A stretch of DNA of 64,000 nucleotides from Echinococcus granulosus (taxonomy: Eukaryota; Platyhelminthes; Cestoda; Cyclophyllidea; Taeniidae). The DNA lies in contig NW_020170517.1 in assembly GCF_000524195.1 (NCBI RefSeq), positions 71,360-135,359 of the forward strand. The letters run 5' to 3'. A program made the translations under genes and the position numbers. This document shows, piece after piece, positions 25,301 to 37,300 of the stretch. The notes under the pieces are model-generated. The model worked only from the letters and a program-made list of their open reading frames with translations. It was not told the DNA's origin and did no database searches. Position 1 is the stretch's first letter. Each line of letters begins with the position of its first letter.

Positions 25301-28300
25301 ACAGATAACAGGACAAAAATTGTTACAAACAAGGTAAAAGTTGACTTGAATGTGATGGAAGACCTAAGGACTACTACACATAAATGCAATAGTGATCATT
25401 TCTTAACATCGCCTCGCCTTATAAACCTTCTTGAGTAGACACAATTGTAGTTATTTTGCGTCCATCAATTCAACTGCTGGCAGACGCTAAATTGGATGTA
25501 GATAAGAGGACAAACTCCCTCCTATTATAGACTATAAGTTAAGAAATAGCGCCTCCGTTTCGGTGATCTGAAACTTTCTACGAACCTCTTTTTCTAATGT
25601 TCAAAAATGGCTCCCACAGACTAAACCCCCTGATTGTTCAATGTTGACGTAGAAACATTGGAAGTCTGCTAATGTCCACAATAAGGCCACAGTCATTCGG
25701 TGAGACTGTCAATTCACAAAAATGACGCTGACCCATAACTTAGTGCTCTACTCAGTGGGAGCGTGCAGAGGCATCGGGTTATGGCAATAAACACAAAGAC
25801 TTCGCTTTCCCGAGGTAGTATTGCTTGATTACGCGGGTGGGAATCTTAATAGTGTCCGTGATTATACACAAAAAAACACAACAGTATGTGTGTTTGTAGT
25901 GGACTGACAACTTGATCGTTCACCACGTTTGGCCTTCTTGCTGAAGACCAATCAATTGGATCTCGGTTCTATCCATCTGATGCAACAGCCAGAACAGTCC
26001 GGTCAAGTCAGACAGTGGCGATAAAGTTCCGTTCGTGCTCTTACAAAAAAACACCTTATGTCGTATACCACAAAACTGACCCACGCGAACCCCTTTTTAT
26101 AAGGATGGAAGGGAGACACCGTACCATTCTGATCCTCTCAACTCTTCTTTAAGTGGTTGCTATCACATTTCCCTGCCATTTGAATATCCTAGAATCACAC
26201 ATAACATAAACTACATTCTCTGAAAAGGGAGGACGAAAACGTGGGTGATCAGATTCCATGAGAATAAAAAATTCTTATCATTTAAATATTCAGTAATTTG
26301 GCATACTACCCAACGGCTTTAAATACCACGGACACATACTCCTACCTTTCAAACTTTCATAAAGTAAATCAGTCAGGAATATTATCTTGAGCATTTTTGT
26401 TAAGTTTGTAAATAAAATTTGGAATCAGTTTTTTAGGTTTTGATATGAAATGAGGTTAATAGAAGGTAGATCTCATTCATCTCTAATTGGTGATTTAGGT
26501 AAAGAGTAAAGACAAGACAAGATATCATGTTTGACCTTGAGGAACTGTGACCCTGGGTTTTTTTTAGTTTGGTAAAAAGTGAAAAGAAAAAATTGAGAGA
26601 CTAACTTCATTGTTTGTAGACACCGGAAGGTCAGAAGCAGGTTAAACGATTTAACCAACTAGCAACTGTTCTGGTAAAATACGAGGCAGTGAACTACCGC
26701 AAGTGGTGCAAAAGCCTTGAGGATACCTCATGTAAACTCCTTGAATCTCCTCTCTTAACTCGTGACCCCGAGAGAGGCCAGTTTTCAGTAAACCCCCCCT
26801 TCACCACCTTGACCATCATTCGGGAGTCCCAGATCCTCCGCAAACTCGGTCTCAAGGTGCCCAAGATCGCCATGGAGCTCCTACTCCAGGAGAGGGAGCT
26901 CAAGAACCATAATGATCAGTGAGATAGTTGAACAAAAAATACTGTCAATTTTTCTCCACCTATTTTGTTTGATTATCTTGTTTTTTGCAGACTTAAGGAG
27001 CAACTTTTGCGGTTTGAAAAACTGCAGCTTTGCATTGCCCAGCCTATGACGGCGATATTTCAGCCATTTTTGAACGCAGTCGCCAAAAGTCTCTACCCCG
27101 GAGTGGCAGACATCACTTGGAATTCGATGCAATTTGATAACTGTAAGTCAGAGATCCAACAAGTGCTCTGTCATGGCTTGAGNNNNNNNNNNNNNNNNNN
27201 NNNNNNNNNNNNNNNNNNNNNNNNNNNNNNNNNNNNNNNNNNNNNNNNNNNNNNNNNNNNNNNNNNNNNNNNNNNNNNNNNNCTAAAACTGTCGGCTGTC
27301 AGATAAACATCAAATGGGTATTTTCATGTCTATGGCGTAATTTTTTCTGAATTCCAAGAAAATTGTTTTTTTGAGAGAGGTTTATTGTTGACAGTATATC
27401 CAGTATATGCGCTTCAGGATGAACGCTTATCCTTAAATCTTTAGTTATCAAGAAGGTGGCGTTGAGCTTAGACAAATTTGAGCTCGTCGTGAAGCAAGCT
27501 AGAGATTTACTGGATTGTCGAATCAACGTTCTTCTGACCGAGATGTTAACAGTACTGCCTCTGGATTTGAGAGATTGCAAAGCCCTTTCAATTGAAGCCT
27601 TTTTACAGAATCTCACCTCCGTTCTGCCTTCTACCACCGTTGAGTTAAATATGTACGTGGTCCTTTGACTAATCGTCCATAGCGCCCTGAGTCATTCCTG
27701 AGGACACAATGTGACAAAACAGTCTGGAATTGCTTCTAAAACTCCGTATAGCTAAAAATTTGGATAAACCAAGCACTTTCAATATTGTTCTTCTTCATAC
27801 TTAGGAAGAGTAAGCTCGTGGAGAGCGCGGTGAACGATCTTGTGGAGACATTGATGAACAATCTCGACAAAGAGTATGCGAAGGTTCTTTCAAAAGAGAA
27901 TCACTTTAGCTGCTCAAATCCTACAAAGAAGGGTAATAGATGCAACCATTGCCTCAACTGCCTCTTTTTCGATCTGCTTAGTCAATTCAGCCAACGAAAT
28001 ATTGAGGCAGTTATTACATGTAGGTGCTACATTTTGAGCCAAATTTTTCATCCACTTCATGTTTATCGTCTACAACTAAAATTAAAAACAAGATCTACCA
28101 AGAAAGAGGGTGTTTATATTTTTCCATTACTGTTAAATAATGCATTTTGTTAAATCCCATTATCCATTAGCTTCATCTGCCATTGCTTACCAAGTTGTGC
28201 CTACTTGTTTCCTATGAGTAACATCGTGGTACTTCAGATTTGTTAGGAATCTTGGAGGAATTGAGATCACGTCTACAGGCGGATGTATCAAAGCCAGGTT

Positions 28301-31300
28301 TCATTTCCTCCGAATCGAAGGCGTCAGTGGAAAACGAGGCTTTCTTCGTGTTGGAGATGAGTCTAGAAATTCCCAACATCGTTTGTCGACCATCACTAAC
28401 TGATTTGCAGGCGGGTCTGAGCAGAGCCATCAATATGATTCTTCGTGTTTCTGACGGTATTCAGCCATGGGATCATGTCAAACATTGCCAGATGTTATTT
28501 AAGGTAAAAGTAACTTCATTATTCCTCCTTTAGCTTAAATGCCAAGCCCGAAGATACCTCAAAATCTATGCAATAGACTATCTTAAGCCTGATTACAGAA
28601 ATTTCCTTCTTTATTATGTAAGAAATTTTTTTTTCTGCTAATCACTTATTTCGCAATTAAGAAATGAAAATTAAGCAGAAAAAACCTGGTTAAAGCTAAA
28701 TTATCCCCTCCTCCTAGAGGCAATACGTTTTATAGCGTAAAATTCAGAAGCTTATCCCATTAAAATCATTTAGAGTTGTAGGTTGCCACGGTGATCACTT
28801 CAACTAATTAAATATTTTAAAAGGCTTTCTAAAGTATATCAATTTTTAAACGAGTCTGCGTATAACTTTTGAACGTGACATTTCCTTTTCACTACCTTCC
28901 TTGAGAAATCTCAAAGTGTTCGTCTGAACGATCTGCTGAGCAGCAGTCAGGACTCCTCAACAATTTCCTTCCAGTCCATTCCTTCGAGTCTCCTTCGGCC
29001 TCTACGAAAGCTGGTGCAAGAAAATAAGAATATCATCAAGGTAGTGGCTGACTTGAACTCGTGCGTTACCTACTACTCCGGTGATATAGCCAGGCTTGTG
29101 AACGAACTCTCCTCTGATTTCTCCTATCTCTGGAAGGCAGCTGTAAGTTGCACTTATAGCAGAAGTTAGATCGCCTAGAAAAAGAGTATTAATAAGATTT
29201 ACGAAATTTCAGGATCCACTCAGTTTTGCAAAGGAGTTCATTGATAAGAAACCATCAATCTCGGAAGTAGGTGATGAGTTACGTCGATTCAAGGTAAGAT
29301 ATCTCACATAATTGTCAGTTCATGCAAAACATTCAAAAATTAAAGCATTGGTGCAATTGCTTAAAGGCTTTTGAAGAGGCATCTTTGAAACTGCCTGCAA
29401 GTTATCGATTGGGTTCACTCCTGCTCAGAACAGAGGCAATGAAAGACAGTCTCATCGCGGAATGCCGTTCCTGGCGATTAGCTATTGGTAGTGCTTTGAA
29501 TACCAAATGTGGGGTTAAAATGACATCAGCTTTGGATAAGATGGAAGATCTACTGAAACGTCTCCAGCGTCCAGTGAAGGATTTGGACGATATAAGGGCG
29601 AAGATGGCAGCTCTGGATGAATTCCGCCAATCAGAAATTGACCTTGAATTGTTCCTAATCGAACCCATGGCGGAGGCCTATTCCCTTCTGGCTAGCTTTG
29701 ATGTCCACTTCACTGATGGTAACGCAGAACGGGTTGAGAGTCTAGCGTATACTCTGCAGAAACTGAAGACTCAAGCTTCCGCATCGAGTAAACATTTACT
29801 GTTTATTCAACCAGTCTTCAAGGCCGAGCTGGAAGCTTGTGTGGAACAGTTCCAGAAGGAGAATGAACAGTTCACATTTGACTACCGGACGAGGTAAATA
29901 GTTCGACGAAATTTGATTCTACTGTTTTAGAGGTCCCATGGAACAGAACATTGACCCACATGAAGCCTCGGATCGTTTAGCCCTCTTCAACGCGCGATTT
30001 GATGACCTCTGGGCAAAATATGAGACATATTCCGAGGGCGAGCGACTATTTGGCCTGCCGGTTCGTGAGTACCCGGACTTGCACACCATCCAGAAGGAGT
30101 TGGGTCTGCTTCAAAAGTTGTACCAACTCTACAACTCCGTGCTAGACACTATTGGTGGATATTACAATACGCCATGGACGAATATCGACATTGAGATGAT
30201 TAATCAGCAGTTGATAGACTTCCAGACAAGGTTAGAGACGGGTTATGCTAAATGATCTAAGCGAAGTTCTTATAGTGGATTGTAAGTGAGGTTCCTTGGG
30301 GGTATCTTTAGATGTAGACGGTTACCGAAGGGTTTGAAAGAATGGCCAGCATACGAGGCATTACAGAAGAAGATTGATGACTTTAATGAGACCTGCCCAC
30401 TGTTGGAAATGATGGCAAATAAGTCGATGCTGCCTCGACACTGGAAACGAATAGAGACGGTAACAAACTGTCAACTCGACGTGTATGCGGAGGGCTTCCT
30501 GTTGAAAAATCTAATGGAACTTCCATTACTGGAGCACAAGGAAGATATTGAAGTGAGTCTTTCAAATTTCCGGGAGTGGTTTTTAATTCTGGAGATTCTC
30601 CCTCAGTTGACGCTAATCAGGTGCATCAAATCGCCTAGTGCAAAAAATGGTTAAATTTAAGGCAATGGTTTAGGCGTGGGGTTTTCTCAGCCTGAAGATA
30701 ATTAGGCTTTTTTTAATCCTTGAGTAACAGTTGAAGTGGTCACAGAAACGACTAGCAACTGCTGTCAAACTAAAGCCATAAAACACCTGAGTGGCTGTTA
30801 AAAATGGCGAGAGAAGAGATGAGATGCAGCACAGTATTGATGAATCTTTTCAGGATATATGCACCTCATCGGTGAAAGAACGCGATATCGAAGCCAAATT
30901 GAAGTCCATAATTAATGACTGGACGGCCCAGGAATTCCAGTTCTCTGTGTTTAAAAATCGAGGAGAATTGCTTTTCAAGGGCGACGTGGCGATAGAAGCG
31001 ATAGCTCTGCTGGAGGACTCCCTCATGGCGTTGAGTTCGCTGCTCTCCAACCGCTACAACGCTCCCTTCAAACCGCGTATTCAAGAGTGGGTGCACAAAC
31101 TCACCACAACCAACGAGGTCATTGAGAATCTCTTCAAGGTCCAGAATCTGTGGGTCTACCTCGAAGCGGTCTTTGTGGGTGGCGATATCGCAAAACAACT
31201 GCCGCAGGTGAGCAGCATCCAGCACCCTAATGTAGTGGATCAGCTAATCAATATCGATTTTCCTCCTCCTAATGAAATATCGATTTTTGTGGCTGATGAT

Positions 31301-34300
31301 TACCTTACGGGTGTTCAAAGAGTTAAGAGCACCTTCCACTGCCATGTTGTGATTGAATGAGCCGTTTTTGCATAAACTGACCTATTTTGTTAAAAAAATA
31401 AAATGACCACATGAGGCATTTATAGGGTAAAGATAGATCACCGTGATACGCGTTTTTAGAAGATTTTAATTGCATTATTATCTTTCTTTGTCTATATGGA
31501 CAGTGACTAAAAATTTGGAAGTGGGATTTAAAATTTTTTCAGGCCTTTAACTGATTCGTGCATATAATCGCAAGTTAAAATGAATTAAAATTTCCTTCCT
31601 ATTTCGTACTGCTTTTTAAAATATTTAGTACATGGAAGACCGGGTAATGACGAATAATTTTTTGGCAATTCTTGAAAAAAACGGCTTTCTAGACAAAAAA
31701 ATACAACACTGAATGCAAATTCCCCCCTGCTAAAACCTACTACCAAATTATAGGAAGAGGACTGCCGATTTCTCATCTTTTCCTGAAAAAAATTTAAGTA
31801 ACGAAATTGACCTAAAAAAAGGTCAAGACAATGACTTATGAAACACAAAAGTTGTATTTCAAATAATAGATCTTCGAACTCACCCTCTTCTAACTTTTTA
31901 CTTAATCAGGGTAATTGGTTGATGCCTATTTGTCTTGAGCGATTTTTTCTTCTTGATTCGATTACCTTTTCAAAAATATCTGGTGATCAGGTTTGCTTGG
32001 TTGTCAATATAGCTAGCCACAATTATTATTTAGTTGCAAAATGGACCATAGATGGACTGTATCAGTTTATCTCTTCGCAATTCGCGATTTATCTGTTCAT
32101 TTTGCTACCCTACCATGTTCCTCACACTTTTGAATCCTCACTTCATTAGGTGTTGTTTGAATTTGGTGAATAAGATTGCGGATTGTTGTTGTCGTCCTAA
32201 TCAAGTTTAACTCCGTTTCAAAGCAGTGTCTACAGAAGCCTCTAGCCAAACTTGCCTTCCAGTATGTGGAGAATATACAATGTGCGGTAGCAAAATTTAG
32301 TGTGCATAAGTGGCTCACTCTCATCGTAGTCTACTGACAATGCATCACTTAAGGATGAATGCATCACGTCCGGGAAGATACCCCATTCGCCATTGTAATG
32401 AAGAATGAAGTGTGGCTGCTAAAAATCCAATTGTCACGAAGAACTTTCAATCATGTTTAACGAGAGTTATGAAAGAATTGGCTTACACCTCCACTAATTG
32501 GGAGATTCGTGACTCCATCCAAACAAAAGCATGCCACCTACATGTCATGCATTAACAGATGACAGCCAGTAGCCTGTCGCTCGCTTCTCCAATTCACCCT
32601 TGAAAGCGCACTGTATAGGAGGAACTGTTTGCTCAATGACTGATGTACTTGTAACTTGTTGTTGTGATGAAGGATGCCTTTTCTATCCCGGTGATCGCTA
32701 AGCCCGGGAGTATGCTATTGGTTTACCCCAAACGAACCATGACAACAGGAATGAGTGCCTTAGGTGTGTTTCCGTCCTTCCGTCCGTCTGTATGTGTGTG
32801 TGGTCCACAGGTGCAATTGGACTTTGTATTTGGCCTTCTGACTGACCTTTTGGTTGAAAGCCAAACAGGGGTGAGGGCTGATATCTGTCTACCCGATCTA
32901 ACGGGACGCAGGAGCAGGAGTAGAGTCAACAAGTCAGTAAGAAGAAAGTCCTATTCGTGTTCTTATGTGAAACGCAGTGTAGTGTCCCCCATCTCCCAAT
33001 GCCTGTCCGCAAGGAAATTTGTACTCGAAGAGACTTCTTCAGACGCGCCCTCTGCATATCCCAGATGATGGTCCTCCAGGCCATTGTCATCACCTTCGCC
33101 TGCCACTAAGTAATCATGTGGAAATCCCACAAATAGACGATGGAATTTAGGAAGAAGTGGAGATGGCTAGGGCTAGGCCGTTCATTTCTCTAGAAAAAGG
33201 CTTTTCAAAGGATGAGTTAACAAACAAATGGCAATTACTTCAACAAATAAAACATTAAACAAAGCAATCTGCTGTTTAATTTTTTTCCAGGAGGATGACA
33301 CTGACTTATTCGGTTTCTCTAACAATTATGAAATACATTATTATCCACCTTTATTTATACAAGAGATGACTGGGAAATTACTCACCAATTATTCGCATTT
33401 TCTGTGGGGCTTCATTTAATTTTTCGGCACAAAATATTGACCTCTGTTTTTTACAAGTCCACCAACTCACCACCTCTTCAACAGTGGTGATCACTTTAAA
33501 TCCACTGTCAGAAAATTGCTGGATGATAAGTCCATCTAAGTGAATTTGAAACTATTTGTGGTGTTATCTATAAGACATTCGAACCTAAGAAAGTATTCGT
33601 TTTGCTAATTTTGAGGGTGTGTTTACGGATGCCAACACTGAAAACGGTATTTCCTATGTGGCCAGATGTTTGGGATGGTAGATATGAGGATTGCATCAAT
33701 GGACCGAAATCAGAGAAGTTAAATAATTGAATCCAAGTAATTACGAATGCTCCCTTCAAATAATTCAGTGTCAAAAGTGACATTTCGGTTAGATTTCTTG
33801 CAGCTAAAAGATGTCTTGAGGAGGTGTTAACTTGCCTCCTTATTAAAGAGGCTGTTCATTCAAAAAAATAGCATTTTGGATAACTGATGCGGTATCAATT
33901 CATCAGGAGGCGAAGCGCTTTGCCACCATTGACAAATCCTGGCAACGCGTGGTTCAACGTGCCCACGAGACCTCCAACATGGTGGCCTGTTGCTCTGTGG
34001 ATGACACGCTGACCCAGGTGCTGCCCTACCTGTTGGAACAACTGGAGGTGTGCCAAAAGTCCCTGACCGGCTACTTGGAGTCCAAACGTCTCGTCTTCCC
34101 TCGCTTCTTCTTCGTCTCCGACCCAGCACTGTTGGAAATCCTAGGCCAAGCCTCTGATTCCCACACCATTCAGGCTCACCTCCTCTCTGTCTTCGATAGC
34201 ATTAAATCAGTCACTTTCGATGAGACCGTCTATGATCGGATTCTCGCTGTTAATTCAACCAATGAAACCATTGAACTTGAAGCTCCAGTTATGGCTCAGG

Positions 34301-37300
34301 TTGGTTAATGAAATGGAGGGATCCACGACATCCTTTAAACCTCTCCTTGTTATTGCTCAGTGCTACCGGCATACAAACAAGACAGTTGGATTGGTAAATA
34401 GGAATAGGTCGTGCTTCTTACAGTTCCACAGACAGTAGGACTCAAAAAAGTGAGACAAGCAAATATTTTTATGGATTTCACTTTCTCCCTTTTAATCTAA
34501 GCACGATTGTAGAGGTCATAGTGGTGTGTGATGTATTTTGACACAGTACAAATGGCCTTTGCATTGTTTCAATTTAAGTCGTTGATTTTTAGGGTCACGT
34601 TGAGGTGTGGTTGGGTGAGCTATTAAAGATGGCCCAAGAGTCACTGCGTCAGGTCATCCACAGCGCCTATTGTGTGCTCAATGATGAGGAGAACTTCGAT
34701 TTGCTGAAATTCGAAGACTCATTCATAGCACAGGTGGGTCTCCTCGGCCTTCAGTTGTTATGGACGCGTGATGCTGAAGACGCGCTCAGCAACGCACGCA
34801 CCAACCCGGCGGCAATGCGAGAGACCAACTTGCGTTTCCTCAAGATCCTCAATCAGTTGATCGAGGTCACGACCAAGGAGCTAACTCCACTGGAGAGAAC
34901 TAAGTATGAGACTCTCATTACAATCCACGTTCATCAGAAGGACATTTTTGATGATTTGGTAAGTTAAAAGATGTGCCATCAAAATTTCCATAGTTTTAGA
35001 CTTAACTTTTTGACTTTTATAACGCCCCAGCCTAACATAATAATATAATCTGCGCTACTACTATTCTGACTATTGTTGATTCCTTTATCATATAAATGGA
35101 CTTATGGGTACAGGGAAGAAAGAAAATTTATAATCAATAAGGTTACTCAAAAAAATCCCTCCTTAAGGTGAAAATGCGGGTCAAATCGCCGACGGACTTG
35201 GAGTGGCTGAAGCAGTCACGCTCGTACTACAATGAAGAGAGAGAGCAGTACATAGTGAGCATCACCGATGTTGACTTCATCTACCAGAATGAATTCCTTG
35301 GCTGCACCGACCGATTGGTCATCACGCCTCTTACGGATAGGTGAGTCCAACAGCTTCGATTTCCCACTTCGGAGTCCTCTAAAATCCACCTTTTGAGTCT
35401 ATCTTGCATTAAAAAGTCATCTCAAGAAATAGCCATTCCAATGTATATTAATAAAGATAGGAAAAATTGGATGGTCTTCTTTGTTTTCGTTCCACTTTTT
35501 ATATGCTCTGATGGTCTTTTTATCTTTATAAACACAGACCTAACTAGCAGGCAGAGATGGACCAAGGGATTCAATTGATTACTGCTTAGTAATCAGGAGT
35601 TTTCCACCTCCTCACAGATGCTACATCACCCTGGCTCAAGCCCTGGGCATGTCGCTGGGTGGGGCCCCGGCAGGTCCTGCAGGCACGGGCAAGACAGAGA
35701 CAGTGAAGGATATGGGACGATGCCTGGGGAAGTACGTGGTGGTCTTCAATTGCTCCGATCAAATGGACTATCGCGGTTTAGGCCGCATCTTCAAGGGTCT
35801 CGCGCAGTCGGGTGCTTGGGGTTGCTTCGATGAGTTCAATCGCATCGAACTACCTGTCCTCTCGGTGGCTGCACAGCAGATCGCCATTGTGTTGGCCTGC
35901 AAAAAGGAGCGCAAACATCAATTCGTCTTCAGTGACGGTGATGTGGTCGATATGAATCCCGAGTTTGGCATCTTTCTCACTATGGTAGTGTTTTTCAGTT
36001 ACTCTTGGTTGGAAGCTTACACGAAATTCCCAACAGATTTCGTTTTTACTCGCCTTTGGATTTGATAAAGTTAGGTCCTCGAAATCAACAGACATTCCCT
36101 CTACTAAGGTAGCTCCAGTGGTTCAATTGATTCCACGGATCTTGCACCTATTTCTTCTGTGACCCTTAATACCAATGTGGGAGGAAATAAAACCACTTCC
36201 TCTTCTTTAGAATCCCGGTTATGCAGGACGTCAGGAGCTGCCAGAAAATTTAAAAATCAACTTTCGTACTGTCTCAATGATGGTGCCAGACAGACAAATA
36301 ATCATTCGTGTCAAGTTGGCAGCCTGCGGTTTCTTAAAGAACATCGAATTAGCCGCCAAATTCTACACGCTGTACAAACTCTGTGAAGAACAGCTTTCAA
36401 AACAAGTGAGTTTAAGCAGGACATAAAAGATCATCAACGTTTACTTGCACCTAATGGGGTTTGCAAGACTGGGTACTTTGTTGTTTTGCTGGACAGAAAG
36501 TGAGTCTACTTTAGACGTCGGCGGATTATCAGTCGACCAATATGTATACGAGGCTTTCAAGATCACTGCGGATTTAGGCTATTGTGGTGTTGGGGACAAG
36601 GCCAAATTCCTTATTACTCCTGGTCTCCGCAAGCTGTTTTTCTTTGCAGGTACACTACGACTTTGGACTGCGAAATATTCTCTCGGTGCTGCGCACCCTG
36701 GGCGCCTTTAAGCGGGCCAATACGGACCAGTCGGAGCCGATCTGCGTGATGCGCGTGCTACGCGACATGAATGTGAGCAAGTTGGTGGACGAGGACGAGC
36801 CCCTTTTCATGTCTCTCATCGATGACCTTTTCCCTGGCATGCACCTTGAAAAGAAGGGCTATCCCAGCATGGAGGCTGCAATCAAAAAAGAGGTATGAAA
36901 TTTCCTAATCACGGTCCGTGTTTATGTTTGTTCCGCTCTTTGATATTTAGTTCTGATTTCGGTGTTCTAAAACCGGACTTGGCACTTTAAAACATGAAAA
37001 TGCCTCAGACACCGAAACATTGTCAAATATCGGTGTCATATATACGTGGCGATCCGGTCTTCTTATTTGAGTCTCCACGTGACACGTTCGTGTTTTATTT
37101 GGTTCAAAGGAATGGAATTAGGCTGAGAATAAAATGCAGTGAAGATAGTTGAATGTTACACAGGAAAGTAAAAAAGAAGTTTGACTTTTGGTGTTTGGTT
37201 GGCCTCTGAGCCATGCGGTCACTTACAGTGGATCTTTACATGACTCCGGCCAATAAAGAGGGGGTGGTCGAGAGCCGGACAATTTAGAAGGCTTTCCCAG

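Larger units (their letters stand above)
16381..28503 (+). other. DNAH5: Dynein tail (DHC_N1) coding region, exons 1-22
   Basis: The tail dimerises heavy chains and binds intermediate chains and the docking complex on the doublet microtubule. Matches to DNAH5 run continuously: [12 protein letters not shown] (human LWKHSVTRVL), [28 protein letters not shown] (human [18 protein letters not shown]), [15 protein letters not shown] (human KILWARQLFHRIQQP) and [11 protein letters not shown]. Exons 1-7 are all tiny (31, 26, 87, 33, 63, 69 and 60 bases). The first two add the N-terminal extension [19 protein letters not shown] before the first conserved residues; it is supported only by phase and splice sites. 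Confidence 0.88.
28906..34958 (+). other. DNAH5: Dynein linker (DHC_N2) coding region
   Basis: The linker swings across the AAA ring as the power-stroke lever. The exons encode strongly conserved DNAH5-like blocks: NRPIKDLDDIR-type [107 protein letters not shown] and [18 protein letters not shown]. The intron at 31208-33906 splits this region between AKQLPQ and EAKRF without loss of residues. Confidence 0.93.

Noticed and set aside
32664..33068. 134-codon + strand open frame in dynein intron 28
   Set aside because: It crosses repeat R2, has no family resemblance, and the other R2 copy does not keep the frame.
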